From Strobilurus pachycystidiatus (Eukaryota > Basidiomycota > Agaricomycetes > Agaricales > Physalacriaceae): a DNA stretch of 64,000 nucleotides. Below are positions 33,279 to 45,072 of the stretch, piece by piece. The DNA lies in the NCBI GenBank assembly GCA_019915135.1, contig JAHLMK010000009.1, positions 682,001 through 746,000 of the forward strand. Direction: 5' to 3'. The notes below the pieces were generated by a model that was not told the DNA's origin, did not search any database, and saw only the letters and a list, made by a program, of their open reading frames with translations. The position numbers and the translations under genes are program-made. Positions within the stretch are counted from its first letter, which is position 1, and each line of letters starts with the position of its first letter.

Positions 33279-35381
33279 TTACAGTCTCACACCCTGGTCT
33301 GGTACAGGCGGAGACGCGCCCGAACCAACCATGACCTGCGTCCCAGTACTGCTGACGTTGTCCACCGTCAAAAAGATGAATGCTATAGGCCGCTCAGTTG
33401 TGGTTGCCCATCCATCAGGAACACGATAAGAACGTACCCGGACCAGGAGGATAAACTCTGTTATTCGGAGGACTCGTCACTGTGAGTTTGGTTTGATCCT
33501 TGGACAAAGTCGCTGTCATGAAAACTAGGCGTGCGCTCGAATGGAACGCGTGCGAAGAGAATCCCAGATCCATCAGGGCAACTGACAGAGATGTTCGTCA
33601 CGTTGAGACTCATAAATGAACCGCTGGGACCACGAACCTTGGATATTCGATGCCTGCAAGCTTCGCGGAATGCTGACTTCGATCGTGAATGCCTCATGGA
33701 ATCCAATCTTCTTGGGTACACTACGCAGAACAGGGCGATCCATTGTTATGTAAGGCGGGTTGAGGTATTCGACGCGGAACTCTCTGTGAGGGAAAGTCAC
33801 ATCAGCGGAAGGTTTTGAGGGTTGCATGAAGATGACTGACGAAGGGAACTTGACGCCACTGGTAGTGATCAAGCCGTTGGGGTTGGACCCAGCTAGGAAG
33901 ATGTTTCTAGATACCAGGTGAATGAGAGATGAAAGGCGGAACGATACAACGTACCCCATAGGTGTTAGTGAAACAGACGAATGATACATCCTAGGGATAT
34001 TTGTGGTTGGCAAACCAGCGTTACTGATGCGTGCACCCAATCTCGCAGTGGGCGTATATAGTGATGGTGTTAGCCTAGACGATACATCAGCAAAACCCTC
34101 CCATATCCTGAGAAGAACACACTCACACCGCATGATCGGCATTCGAGCTGCCCACTGGATTACCGACACTGTTTAGCGCCGCATATCCCGTTCCCGCCCC
34201 GTTCGTAATCAGCACTTGTCCATTGGGCAACAAGATCATCTCCGGCATCAGGCGCCGCTCCAGCAGCTTCTCCACCACCCAGCCACGCTTGATACCCTCC
34301 GCGGTCAGTGTTATGCGACTACACTGATTCGACGCTGGAGTTTGAGAAGACAGGTTTAAGGATGGAATACTGTCGTCGGTTTGTGACCCGCCGCAGATCA
34401 GAATCTCGGGAATGAAGTCCGGTGGGGAGAGAGGGAGTAATGCGGCGGTACCGTCCATCGGGTTGGTGACGCGCACGCCGTTGGGAATATCTGGGAGAGG
34501 TGTTTCGGTGCGGGTTTCGATATTGTAAATGACAGTCCGGTTGTTGGCCGCGATGAAAACTGTGCCATCCGGGAGAGCGAAGGCTCTGGAAGGCGTGTTA
34601 GGGCGGAGACTGGAAAACGGTGCAAGCAAATCAACCTTGGAAAGAGGTTGGTGGGCAGACTACGTTCCAAGAAGGCAGACGGGCGAGGAACTCCCCCATC
34701 TTTGGGAGGGAAGAATTCGAAGGTGTTGGCCGGGTCCGTATTGTAGAATGGGGTGTTATTATGTGTTCCACCAACAATCATCTATGAACGAACAGGTCAA
34801 CGACTGGACCAAAAAAAAGTTGCACGACATCGACCTACCAAAGATCCGTCAAATATACGGGCACTGGAAGGGTACCACCTGTTCTCGGCCAGGTGCAAGT
34901 TCTCTGGATCCTCGAACAGCGTGCAATTCAGGCCAGCAGGATCCAAGCACGGCTCAAAGATTCGGATGCCCATTAGGCCGTTCTGGTCCGGTACGAGGTC
35001 GAGGTTTTCTGGGGGCTGACCGCCAACACTGAGCTGAAAATAGCCTCTAGTCAGGTCTCGGAACCTGCAGTCGAATATGCGACCCACCATAGTACCGTTA
35101 CTGAGGAACGCCCCGGATGCGCAGAATGTATCCGTGAGGACGTTGAGTGGAGTGGCGGTATTCGTCTCAAAGTTCCACAAAGCACCCCAGGCGGAATGGC
35201 CATTGATCTGGAGAGGGTCATTTGAAGCTCGGTCAAACATGATGGCCAGCGTCGGCGACACAACCATGGCCTCGAGAGCCAGAACGCCAGTGGTGCCATT
35301 CTGCACGAAATGCCAACCAAGGTTCTCGGCTGCGGAGACTTGGTGGGCGATGGAGAAGGCGGCAAGGAGAAGGGCGAGCAT
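33279..35381 (-). CDS. glyoxal oxidase-type copper radical oxidase (AA5_1)
   Basis: Start at 35381 with a signal peptide ([17 protein letters not shown]). About ten exons cover the full family length and end [15 protein letters not shown]. Key positions of the copper-radical site are present: the Cys of [14 protein letters not shown] and the Tyr of NRWYPSSAR (thioether pair), the Tyr-His of RMYHSS, and the His of [11 protein letters not shown]. The Kelch-type repeats show GGTHNNTPF and [11 protein letters not shown]. Such enzymes are secreted, oxidise small aldehydes such as glyoxal or methylglyoxal, and supply H2O2 to lignin peroxidases. The chosen last two introns (donors within CCAAG/GTTCGT and CCGG/GTACGT on the minus strand) restore the usual C-terminus. 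Confidence 0.88.
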
Positions 35382-36609
35382 GTTCGTTCCTCGGTAGACC
35401 TCGCTTGGAAAGTTGCTTTTAAGTGAGATCGCCAAGGCATTCTTGTGAGAATAGCAAGTAAGGTGAGGACTCGCTATGAATGAATCAGGGGAGAAAGGAT
35501 GGGAATACGATCATGGGGTACAAACGATCTGACCACCCTAAGGGAAAGCGAGGACTGAAGCAAGTGTGAGTCAAAGGTTCACGGATCGCCGCAAAAGAGA
35601 CTCTCTCACAAGATATAAGCCTGTACTAAACTTGTGAGAGCGAAGCTGCCAATCATGTTACAAGAAAAGTATGCACGGTTCCATATTGACGCAGTCCATG
35701 TGAAGTTGGGCCCATAATATACACGAGATCCCAGGCGTGTCAAGACCGAGGAATATTATGTGTGAGGCGAAGCCGCAAGAGTCGGGACGTATTCCTGCCG
35801 TCCGGGAATGCTCGTGCGTTTGTTCAAGATCGTATTGCGGAGACAATGGCACACCACGCTATTTACATCTAGTGAATAGCAGATGGGAGGACACTGGTGC
35901 ATAAATTGCGTTGAGGTTCAGAAATGTACATCTTAAAACTAAGAGCAAGGCCACGGGACAACACGAAGGAAAGGCACCACTCAACTCTATTCAGACTTCG
36001 GCCACGACAACTCCGTTGGCCCATAGAGACTCCAAAACGGAGCCCTACGGCGAGGTCGTCGCGACACATTCATCTTCCACCGACGTAACAGGCTCTGCTT
36101 GGGAAGATGGCAGAAACCTTGACTTGGTCTGTGGGTTCACTCGGTGAACAGCGAAAAAGAAAGAGCGAGTTTATTGCAGGCTGAGGATGGTCGGAGCAGA
36201 CGAAAGGAAAAGGAAAAGAAAATTCGCAGTATATATACCGTGTCGCTGACCAATCTTCCCACGGAGTGATCAATTCGGAGGTCGGACCGCTAGCGTGTCC
36301 TCCTACCGCTCAGTTTCTGTTGTCGAACCTCAGGCTGCTTGGATGTCAGGCTTGTCATGTAGGGCCAGTCCAAGTCTCACGTACTCTTGTGAACTCGGGA
36401 TCCACCTACTATTCTTGAACTCCGCCCATCGACCTGTCTGCCACTCTTGTTTTTGTTCTGAATCTTCTTGCTTTGGAGGGCGTACGGTCAATCTTCGGCC
36501 TCCAGGCTCTCATGGGCACGCCCGTCTGACTGATGACGGTGCTTGCGCCTGGAATAGCAACACACACGTTCTGTGGAGACAACCATAGCCGACGTCATTC
36601 TTTGGATCC
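35382..36609. other. intergenic region
   Basis: No frame with domain, signal peptide or coherent splicing was found on either strand. It contains the glyoxal oxidase promoter. Confidence 0.4.
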
Positions 36610-36616
36610 TATATAG
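36610..36616 (+). promoter_or_regulatory. TATA-like box of the small membrane protein gene
   Basis: TATATAG lies about 70 bp upstream of the ATG at 36684. Confidence 0.4.
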
Positions 36617-36683
36617 TCTCGCATATGCGTCGGAGCATCCAGAATACCCTCGTCAACTTTGTCTCTATAACTTCTTCACCACC

Positions 36684-37089
36684 ATGGGGTGAGGCTATTT
36701 TACATTGACTTCTCTGAAAGGTTTGACTGACGCTGTCCAAGTTGTATCGTAAGCTGCATAGCAGGTGTGTCCCATGACAGTTTCGAAGAATAATCCGTGA
36801 TGTTCATCATTTCCATAGGAATATTTGAATGTATCGGGGACTGCATCATATCTATCGTGGCGTTAATTGCTGGGTGTCTTGAGTGCATTGTCAGCGGTAC
36901 GTTTGAACTCCGGGCTTTTCGAGTCGTTGCTTATTGCAGGATTGCCGACTAGCCATAACCGGTGTTATTGTTTTCATTGTTGACATTCTTACATGCCGAT
37001 GCTGTCGAGGAGGGTGAGTCCTATCTCATACATATACGACCCTCCAGACTGACCTTACAATGCGTAGAAGTACGGCGAGAACATATTAG
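36684..37089 (+). CDS. 62-aa Cys-rich small membrane protein in five exons
   Basis: Exons 36684-36688, 36742-36764, 36819-36896, 36953-37013 and 37068-37089 total 189 nt and join in frame: MGCIVSCIAGIFECIG, then two hydrophobic helices (IISIVALIAG; ITGVIVFIVDIL), then TCRCCRGGSTARTY and stop. All four introns are GT-AG and about 53-56 nt long. The pattern MGC, two TM helices, Cys cluster and Arg/Thr-rich tail is that of small Agaricomycete membrane proteins of unknown role. No single exon is long enough to be noticed as an open frame, so ordinary gene callers would miss it. The N-terminal MGC suggests lipidation; that is inference. Confidence 0.75.
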
Positions 37090-37792
37090 CAAGACTGCTT
37101 CCGGCAACAACCATGTTCGTCTACTTGCAAGTCAGATCGCCCGTATCTAGTATACCCAGCTCACGTCGTATTGTTAACATGTTGTACAATGAACCGAAAT
37201 TCCTCATTCAATGTTTTGAAGCTCGTGATGTCGTCGAATGATAACGTTTCCTTCCGTGAAGTCCTCGGCGAACTCATGCAGCTGCCAGCAAGCAGTTTGA
37301 GAAGAGAAGCATTCTGTTTGTCAATCAACGAGGAATTTGAGTGCTTTCTCTCACGGATCTATCTCCGGCTCTTTCCACCACCTGCTCAAGCCTGCACAAA
37401 CTTGACATGGGCATGCCACTTATGGTAAAAAGCATAAGGCTCGGACGCGATAACCAGCCTCCCTGTGTATTTATCAAAGTGCCCGAGTTCAACCCGAGTT
37501 ACAAGGCAACGACTGAGAATGTGACACGAGTAGAAACATTCATCAAGTCCAATGTCGATTGTAGCTTATGGACTGTCCTTCTCCGCGCCGCTTGCTTCTG
37601 CTGTCCACAATCTTGATTATGGAAAGCCTTCACTTCCCCTCCCGGACAGATTTGGGCCGCTTTCCAGTCCAGCGTTTCATCTCATGAGATGCATCCCCGG
37701 ATCTTTTATACTATAGCAGGAGGACGCGTGTTCCTAGCGCGTCTACCTAAAAACCCTGCCGGTTGCCTGCTGGCCTCGTTGACACAGACTTC
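37090..37792. other. intergenic region
   Basis: Plus frames at 37171-37616 have no recognisable features. A TTTATACTATAG stretch near 37707 may serve the next gene. Confidence 0.4.
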
Positions 37793-38966
37793 ATGGATCG
37801 CCCCCCAGTGCCATCGAATGACCCTCCCTCTTCGCCCTCGGACAATGGGCAAATGCCCATGCCTGTCCCAAACCCTGCGTCGGCTCTACCACCACCTCCC
37901 GCTCGTGATCCGCCGCCGCCGCCCCCGCACATCCGCGACCCGCCTCCCGAAGCCGGACCTTCATCTCCTCCTCAACGTCGTGGGACGCATCCATCCGTAC
38001 AACGCGCTTCCCCTCTATCATTCTACGAATCAAGATCGAATCACGAAGGGGAGGCTCACGAACCTCAAGGTGTGGGTCAGAGCCAAGGCCACGCAACCGC
38101 TTCCACCAACAGGTCAGGCCAACCACTATACCACGCCCTCCCGGCACGACCAATCCCCGTGCGCGCCATGACCGGTGAAACTAACTTGCCAGCGAAACCG
38201 ATGTCGGAGGTAGACTGGATTATTCCCGTCGCTGAAAAGGTGAGGATTGATTTCATTGTGACATCGATCATGAGCTCAATGTATGTGATAACTTCCTGAT
38301 TCGACAGCCTTTCCGCCCCAAAAGCGTCGGCGAGCGCCTCCAGCCGACACTGAACACAGCCGAATCAGAAAAGACCAAGTACGCACTCAAGGCGAAAATG
38401 ACGGGGTATGCGTTGAACATCGCTATTGGTAACTTCTTCAGTCAAGTATACTGCTTCCTCTGACCAGTCTGATCGGTGTAGGTTTACAAGTCCTATTGGG
38501 AGCTTTAACGACGGGAATCTCGGCGGCTACGACCGGGAGAAGTGTGCGTGATCCTAGCTTCCCTTCTCTTCCCCCAACTGAACTTCTGTAGACTTCCATT
38601 GGCATAACCGTCATCGGTGCGTCCTCGTCGCTGGCCAGTGCACTGCCATGCACACGTAATTGACCGCCACTAGGCGGCTTCTCTACAATAGTCGCATCCT
38701 ACCTCGCGCGAGCGCGCGGTTCCAACGAGCCCGAGCTCTCTATTACACGCGTGAAAGATCTGGAGCAGTTCATCCGGGAGTGCCAGGCGTTTCAGATGGA
38801 CCACGGACATTGCACGGGAAATGAGTTCGATGCGGACTTGGAGGGATTGAGGAGGCGGTTCGAAGAGCTGCTCGGTAATGCTAATGGGTGAGTGAAGAAG
38901 TAACAATATACAAGAGTTGCGCTGATTTCGATAAATACCAGGGAGCGCAAGTTGTCACCAGTTTGA
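37793..38966 (+). CDS. SLATT-domain two-TM protein
   Basis: Starts MDRPPVPSNDPP. A Pro-rich disordered N-terminus of about 130 aa precedes MSEVDWIIPVAEK, then KYALKAKMTGYALNIAIG, LQVLLGALTTGISAATTG, a third short exon TSIGITVI, GGFSTIVASYLARARGSNEP and a coiled-coil-like end, FIRECQAFQMDHGH and FDADLEGLRRRFEELLG. This is the SLATT (SMODS and SLOG-associating 2TM effector) fold in its fungal form: a cytosolic helix, two TM helices, then a helical hairpin. In prokaryotes SLATT proteins are predicted pore-forming effectors in nucleotide-second-messenger conflict systems. The role in fungi is unknown. Five or six exons; the stop is at 38964-38966. Confidence 0.75.
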
Positions 38967-39578
38967 CCACGAATACGATGCAAGAAACACACGTAATTTA
39001 TTTGTACAGTGGACGTACTTGTCACTTATGGAATGTATGCCAATATACCTCGTAATTTGGGCAAGATCCGAAAATCATCAAGCGCCACATAAGCTCGTCG
39101 GCCTTTACCAGAATGCATACGGCACTCTGTACTTCAGCTGCACGTCATCATTTTCCTTCCGTAAAAATGTCCAAAGTGGCCTTGATCGGTTCACCATTCG
39201 CTTGGTATGCCTGTTGAAGTTTGCGCCACTCAGAAGAAGAAGTTGTCTAGTCCTTCTACGGCGTACTCAGAGGTCCCAGCTGGTGATCGGGGTAAGTACC
39301 CTCAGCTGTAATACCGGGTGACCAAGACATGATTTACCTTCGTGAATTGCTGATATCAATAACCTTCCATCCAAGAACTCCAGTTGGCGAGGTGCGCCCA
39401 GAAGCGCCATTGCACATACTTACTCTCATTCACGAGCCCCCGTGCCTCTACGCACGGACTGGCGTGGTGCAGACCGGGGCACTCGTTTTGACGTGTCAAG
39501 CTTTATACGTTGATGTATTCGTACTAGTACCTGATAATACACCTTCTTCATGGCATTACATTCGCGCCCAGAGCACAT
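38967..39578. other. intergenic region between convergent genes
   Basis: Contains the 3' ends of the SLATT and UBX genes. Plus frames at 39019-39763 have no coding features. Confidence 0.5.
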
Positions 39579-41339
39579 CTACTCCTCATCACTCTCCGTC
39601 TCATACCCATCCCCGTCCTCACTACTCCTCTTACTTCCCTGGCTCTGTGAGTCCATCTCGACGATCAGCTGCCCCCCGCCCTCCCTCAAACACGCCACAT
39701 CGCCCAGTCTCGTATCCGACCTCCAGGCCACCTCCGCTCTTGGGTACGCCGACAACAGCTTAAATCCCCACCACCCGCGCTCGCCGCCCTTCTCGAGGAT
39801 TAGGCGTTCGGCGTCCTTGGGTGCTGGTGCTTCGAAATGACCAAGGTTTACTGCTTCGTCAAGCGGGATAAATTCCTTATCAACAAACGTGTACAACGCC
39901 GTCAATGTCGCGTCATTCCCGAATCTGCGCGCGAGGCGCGAGCCGTTCGGGAGGCGGATCGCGATGCGCAGCGTGTCGGAGGACGGGTTCTCGGGCGGGA
40001 TGAGTGCGTGTTGGGCCCAGCGTCGCCACGCCATGCGCTCTTCGACCAGACGCTCGCGCTCTTCTTCTTCTCTCTTGATACGGAGTGCTTGCTCCTCCGC
40101 GCGCCGCGCCTCTGTTTTCCGGTCTTCTTCGGCTTGCCTCTCTTGCGCCATCTTCGCTAGGATACGATCGGTGTCGCGTTTAGCAGCATCCTGGAACGCT
40201 TGATCCTGTTGCTGGCGGAGCATACGATCGTGTTCGAGCGCGCGCTGGGAGTCAATGAGACGCTGTAGGTACGGCTGGACGCGTGGAAGGAGATTGCTCG
40301 TCAAGTGCTCGACCAGTTTTGTTGGGGTGGTGTTGCTGGCACCTTGGTGCCGTGATAGGACAGTCAGCGTCGGGGATTGCGAAGACGACGACCGCGTAGG
40401 CTGGTTTGATACGAATGCGACGAACGGGTAGGTCGTAGCTTGGAGTTTCTCCGAGGCAGAGTACGCCTCGAGATCGCGCACGTCGCCGCCCCAGACAATG
40501 AAGTTGCTGTCTGTGAGCAGATTGACGAACGTCGGGTCGGTGAGGGTCGTCCGCTTGAACTCGGCATCGTCGTCGTGCTCTTCACTGACGAGGATGATGC
40601 AGCCAACGCGGTTCTCGCGCTGACAGCGGCGCAGAGTATCCTCGTATGAGCCTACGACAAAGTTGGGGAGGTGTTTCTGGCGTGGAGTGAAGGTAGAAGG
40701 GCCGGCGATGCCCGACGCGACGGCAGAGGAGGCAACTGCGCCAGTTTCCTCTTCGAGTTCGCGTATCCAGCTATCAATTCCCCGCGACGTGGCCCTCGTC
40801 GGACGCAGCGGGCGATAGAAGTTCAGCGAGAGGAATGGGATGTAGGGTACTGGTATCCTCAGGACAGAGAATATAAAGCGGAAGATTGAGGACAGAAGGC
40901 CAATGGGGTAGCTGAGCACAGAGATGATGGCCGACGGACGTGGATTGGACGGAAATTCGCCTCCGTTGCGCTAGACAGCAATACAACAGCAATTAGCTGG
41001 GGGCATTGCATAGGCAGTAATGGTATGTACCTGACTCCAGTCATCCACTCCTTGTGCAGAATCATCGACCTCAAAGCGCTCAATGTGTCTCGGAGCTGGT
41101 GGTGGCGCTGGAACAGACGGCGGAGGCGGAGGATGGGAAGGACCGGTGCCAAATATCATGTCTGCTGCTTGCTACAGGGACGGAGTCAGAGTCGGGCACA
41201 GAAGGCTAGCAGAGACACATACATGGACATCCCAGTCGACGCTGGAGAGCACGCTGATGGCGACGTCGTCGTCGCCGCCGTTGGTGAGGTCACGGAGCTG
41301 GTTCAGCGCCGCGAGCTGCGGCGGAGTCAGGTCGTCCAT
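39579..41339 (-). CDS. UBA-UAS-UBX protein (FAF2/Ubx2-like, ER-associated degradation)
   Basis: Three exons (41339-41223, 41171-41031, 40970-39579) give 549 aa. The UBA domain spans the first two exons (LTPPQLAALNQLRDLTNGGD to WDVHQAADMIFGTG). A hydrophobic hairpin (LSYPIGLLSSIFRFIFSVLR) is the membrane insert typical of FAF2/Ubx2. Then come a thioredoxin-like UAS domain (FVVGSYEDTLRRCQRENRVG), a long Glu/Arg coiled coil, and a C-terminal UBX domain (IAIRLPNGSRLARRF, ALYTFVD). The family recruits the Cdc48/p97 segregase to the ER membrane or lipid droplets to extract ubiquitinated proteins. It shares a 190-bp divergent promoter with delta-COP. Confidence 0.9.
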
Positions 41340-41529
41340 GTCGCGATGTTACACAGAAAGACGGCGCGTAGTCAATGCGGACAATGCCCAATATGTGGAT
41401 GCACAGTGAGCACGGCGGCGGCGGCTGTGTATAAGTGTGGCTCGTGGGCCGTGGCTGTCAGAGGGAAAGCTTGAGTAACCTTAACCCTAGCCCTGACACG
41501 TTTAATTCTCCTCTTCCCTTCATCACAAA
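41340..41529. promoter_or_regulatory. short bidirectional promoter (UBX gene / delta-COP)
   Basis: Only 190 bp separate the two opposite ATGs (41339 minus and 41530 plus). Both genes act at the ER/Golgi, so shared regulation is plausible but unproven. Confidence 0.6.
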
Positions 41530-43387
41530 ATGGCAAGCTGCTCAATATCACCGACATTTATCTCGAATTTATACCAATTTCCAGGTCGTCCTCGCAGCAT
41601 CGATATGCACCAAAGGCGGCAAAGGTGGGCGGTCCTACTGCCAGTGCGGCCGACGCTGAGCTGATCCTTTTCCCGCTCGCTGCAGCGGTCATTTCCCGCC
41701 AGTTCCGCGACATGTCACGGACGCGGATCGAGTCGCTGCTGGCGTCGTTCACCAAGCTGATCCCGACGGGCACACAGCACACGACGGTGGAGACGGCGGA
41801 CGTGCGCTACGTCTACCAGCCGCTGGAGGACCTGTACATCATGCTCATCACCAACAAGGCGTCCAACATCCTGCAGGACATCGATACCCTCCACCTCTTT
41901 GCCCGCGTCGTGTCCGACCTCTGCCGCTCCGCTGACGAGCGCGAGATCCTTACCAAGGCGTTCGAGATCCTCGGCGCATTCGACGAGATTGTGTCGCTCG
42001 GATACCGGGAGAACGTCAACCTCATGCAGGTCCGCAGCGTGCTCGAGATGGAGAGCCACGAAGAGAAGATACAGGAGATCATCGCCAGGGTATGTGCATT
42101 GCCGTGGCGTAATTATCTCATTGACACAGCGATAGAATAAAGAAGCCGAGGCCAAGGAGGAGCTCAAACGACGCGCCAAGCAGCTCGAAATGCAGCGTCG
42201 GGATCAGCAGCGCCGCGCCGCCTCCGGTGGCGGCAGCGGGGGGATGTACGGCGGCATCACCGGCTATTCCTCCGTTCCCCGCTATGAGCAGCCCGATCCG
42301 ATACCGACGCGCGTCACCACCTCTTCGCCGGCGCCTACGTCGTCTCGTGCGCCTGCGTTCAAGAGCTCTGGCATGAAACTCGGCAGCAAAAAGACGAAGC
42401 AGGCCGAGCTACTCGATGCGCTCGGCGGAGAGGCGCTGGCTTCGCCCATGCCGGAACTATCTGCACCGTCCACTCCTACAGTTTCCGCATCTACTTCCGG
42501 GCCCATTCACAATCAAGACAAAGGACGCGGCAGTGTTCCAGAAGTTGACGCTGAGAGGTACGTATAACATCTCGCTATCCTTCGCCGCTAATTGTCCTGC
42601 AGCGTCCACGTTGTCATTAAAGAGCAGCTCAACCTCAGCATTCTGCGCGACGGAGGCGTGCAGGCCATGGAGCTCAAGGGCGACATGATCCTGAACATCT
42701 CTGACGAGGCCGTCGCGCACGTCAAGCTCGTGCTTGCCTCCCCTTCAACCGACTTTGGCGGCAGCAGCCTCCAGTTCAAGAACCACCCCAACACGAACAA
42801 GTTCACCGCCACCCAAGCCGACAAGGTCATCGCGCTCAAGGACTCTACCAAACCCTTCCCGCTCAACCATGGGATCGGTGTCCTCAAGTGGCGCTACGCG
42901 GGCATGGACGAGAGTAATGTCCCTCTTTCCATCAACTGCTGGCCATCACCATCTGGCGACGGCACTTGCGAAGTCAGCATCGAGTATGAGCTCGAGACGG
43001 ACAATGTCACACTATACGACGTCGTCATCTCTATCCCTCTTCCGTATGTCGTCTTCGTTTCTACTTCTCTTCAATCATTATTGACTCCATCCTAGTTCCG
43101 GCTCCTACCCGACCGTCTCATCCCACACAGGCGACTGGGCCCTCGACTCCGGCTCGCACTCCATCGCATGGTCCATCCCCATCGTGTCCTCCGACGAACG
43201 CTCCGGCTCGATGGTGTTCAACGTCGGCGGGGACGACGTTGGTGCGTTCTTCCCCGTCCAGGTACGGTTCGTTGGACAGGGCAGTCTGGCGGGTGTGGGC
43301 ATCGAGGAAGTCAAGACGTTTAGTGGGGAGGATGTGCCATTCTCTGTGGATTCGGTGGTGGTGTGTGAGAAGTACGAGGTTGTTTAG
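41530..43387 (+). CDS. RET2: coatomer subunit delta (delta-COP)
   Basis: Six exons: 41530-41532, 41585-41624, 41686-42089, 42136-42557, 42603-43043 and 43096-43387. The first exon is only the ATG and is followed by an intron with a GC donor (GCAAGC), which gives the family's conserved start MVVLAASICTKGGKAVISRQ. The longin domain (to about residue 140), an Arg/Glu-rich linker, and the C-terminal mu-homology domain (VHVVIKEQLNLSILRDGG to VSIEYELE) are all complete. Delta-COP is part of the COPI coat that returns cargo from Golgi to ER and binds WxW-type retrieval signals through the mu-homology domain. The linker is rich in Gly/Ser/Thr/Pro as in other basidiomycetes. Confidence 0.92.
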
Positions 43388-43700
43388 TGGGTTTTGTGGC
43401 GGAATTAGATGCTTACTTGGAACTTGGGCATGGACTGTGTGCTCAATGCTGCTTGGGCTGCTCTTTGATGACATGAGGAACTCTTAGATTGACCTGCCGC
43501 GTCATATCTGTGGGGATTATTTTGACCGCGCATTGGAGCTATGGAAGCGACTGCCTGTTGAAAGCTGTGAGATTCTTAACGATGCTCGGCTTGGAGGTGG
43601 AGGAGACGAATATATAAAGCAGTGCAACAGAGAAAGCCATTCAATACAGACGTAAAGCTACAGTTCCGAATACAGGATGAAAGACGATTATAAAATAGCA
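43388..43700. other. intergenic region between convergent genes
   Basis: 3' ends of delta-COP and the NC2-alpha gene; nothing else is seen. Confidence 0.5.
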
Positions 43701-44399
43701 CTATGAAGACTCGTCGTAGTCGTCGTCTTGCTGGTGGCCGTTTGCAGGTGCATCTTCGTCGTTGTCGTTGTCTTGGTCCTGGTCCATCTCCTCGTCCACC
43801 TCCGACTTGACCTCCTCCTCGCTCTTCTTCTTTGTTCTACGCCGCTTTGGCGCGGCTGCTGTTTCACCATCTGCCGGCGCAGCACGCCTGCTCTTGCCGC
43901 CGCGCTTCTTCTTGGCTGCTGCCTCTGCGGCCTCGGCTTCGAGGTCAATAGTGCCGCCGTTGGACGGGTCGGGCACGGCGACGACGAGGTCTTTGAGAAA
44001 GTCGAGCATCTCCACTGTTTCCACTGCGTGTTTCCTGTCGACGCATGAATGAGCATGGCAACGTGCGGATGGGGGTATGTAACGCACAGATGATAGGCTT
44101 CGACCTTCTTGGATCCCCGTTCCGCGGTCACCTTGTGTGCCTCTTCGATGACGAGCCCGAGGAACAGCTCCAGGGCCTTTGCTGTCAAAGCGCGACGCGT
44201 TGGCGATGAGCAGAGCGACAAGGACAGGGCACGCACATATCACTATCGGCGTTGCCTGCGCGACTTTGCCAACCTCCTCGTCCTTCTGCATTATCTTCTT
44301 TATACGGGCCTAGCGGTCGATTAGCGCGGCGGGCAGTGGCGGTAGGGGCGGGGCGGGGCGCACCACGGGAAATTTCGTTTGTCGGTTCTTGTTCTTCAT
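43701..44399 (-). CDS. NC2-alpha (DRAP1/Bur6-type) histone-fold protein
   Basis: Four exons (44399-44364, 44309-44237, 44181-44088, 44034-43701) give 178 aa. The start MKNKNRQTKFPVARIKKIMQ leads into the CBF/NF-Y histone fold (DEEVGKVAQATPIVISKALE, FLGLVIEEAHKVTAERGSKK, AYHLKHAVETVEMLDFL). A Lys/Arg-rich then Asp/Glu-rich tail ends DDDYDESS. The fold is closest to NC2-alpha, which pairs with NC2-beta to bind TBP on promoter DNA and repress or tune RNA polymerase II initiation. DNA polymerase epsilon/CHRAC subunits share the fold, so that remains a lesser alternative. Confidence 0.85.
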
Positions 44400-44504
44400 G
44401 ACGGGAAGATGGCAAGAATGAGCCTGGAATTAGAGGCACTGTGATGGTATTGATATAGGCAAAGGCCAGGAGTAACGTAACTTTCAAAAGAGCACCACTA
44501 GCAC

Positions 44505-44586
44505 GGCCTGATGGTCTAGTAGTATGATTCCTTGTTAGGGTAACACTTAGTCGAGGAGGTCCCGGGTTCAATTCCCGGTTAGGCCC
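44505..44586 (+). tRNA. tRNA-Pro (anticodon AGG) with 10-nt intron
   Basis: The acceptor stem GGCCTGA pairs with TTAGGCC (44579-44585), followed by discriminator C. The anticodon stem CCTTG (44530-44534) pairs with CGAGG (44552-44556). The loop reads TTAGGG, with anticodon AGG at 44537-44539. A 10-nt intron (44541-44550) lies at the canonical position after base 37. The T-arm CCGGG/TTCAATT/CCCGG is intact, and a TTTT terminator follows at about 44590. D-arm box A (TGGTCTAGTAG) is present. Confidence 0.85.
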
Positions 44587-44593
44587 TATCTTT

Positions 44594-45072
44594 TGCCTCC
44601 CAGTTCGAACCTCAAGTTTCAAAGTTCAAGCTTTCAAGTCACTTACAAGGATATAAGGCCTATAGGCCATCGAGCATTGAACCCCAGTTGTAACAAGTGT
44701 GGACTCTCGAGATCGTCAAGAACGGGTAGAGACTTGTCGTGAGTACGAATGCGGACTCTGCACGAATCCGGTGCGGTACGCCTCAGAACTACAAGTAAGC
44801 AAAACAAATGTAGCAAATAGTGAACATACTTCAGTCGTCAACGTCGTAGTACGAGACCATGAGGACTGAAAAGAAAACGAAGGGAATGTATCTAAAGCGT
44901 CCGTATATGGCAGTCCTGCGAGCTAGCGCTCGTTGGTATCTACTCTAATCTACACCTTCCAACAGAGATATATACGCCGATCAAGAAATTGCAACCACGG
45001 ACACACGCCGCACACGGTCAAACATACCCAGACCTTTACCGTACGTAGCTTGCCACGTTACAACCGGATGGT
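44594..45072. other. intergenic region
   Basis: No gene or RNA recognised. Confidence 0.5.

Noticed and set aside
35904..36588. Possible short genes between the glyoxal oxidase and the small membrane protein
   Set aside because: Open frames of 60-97 codons on both strands overlap one another and show neither domain nor splice logic.
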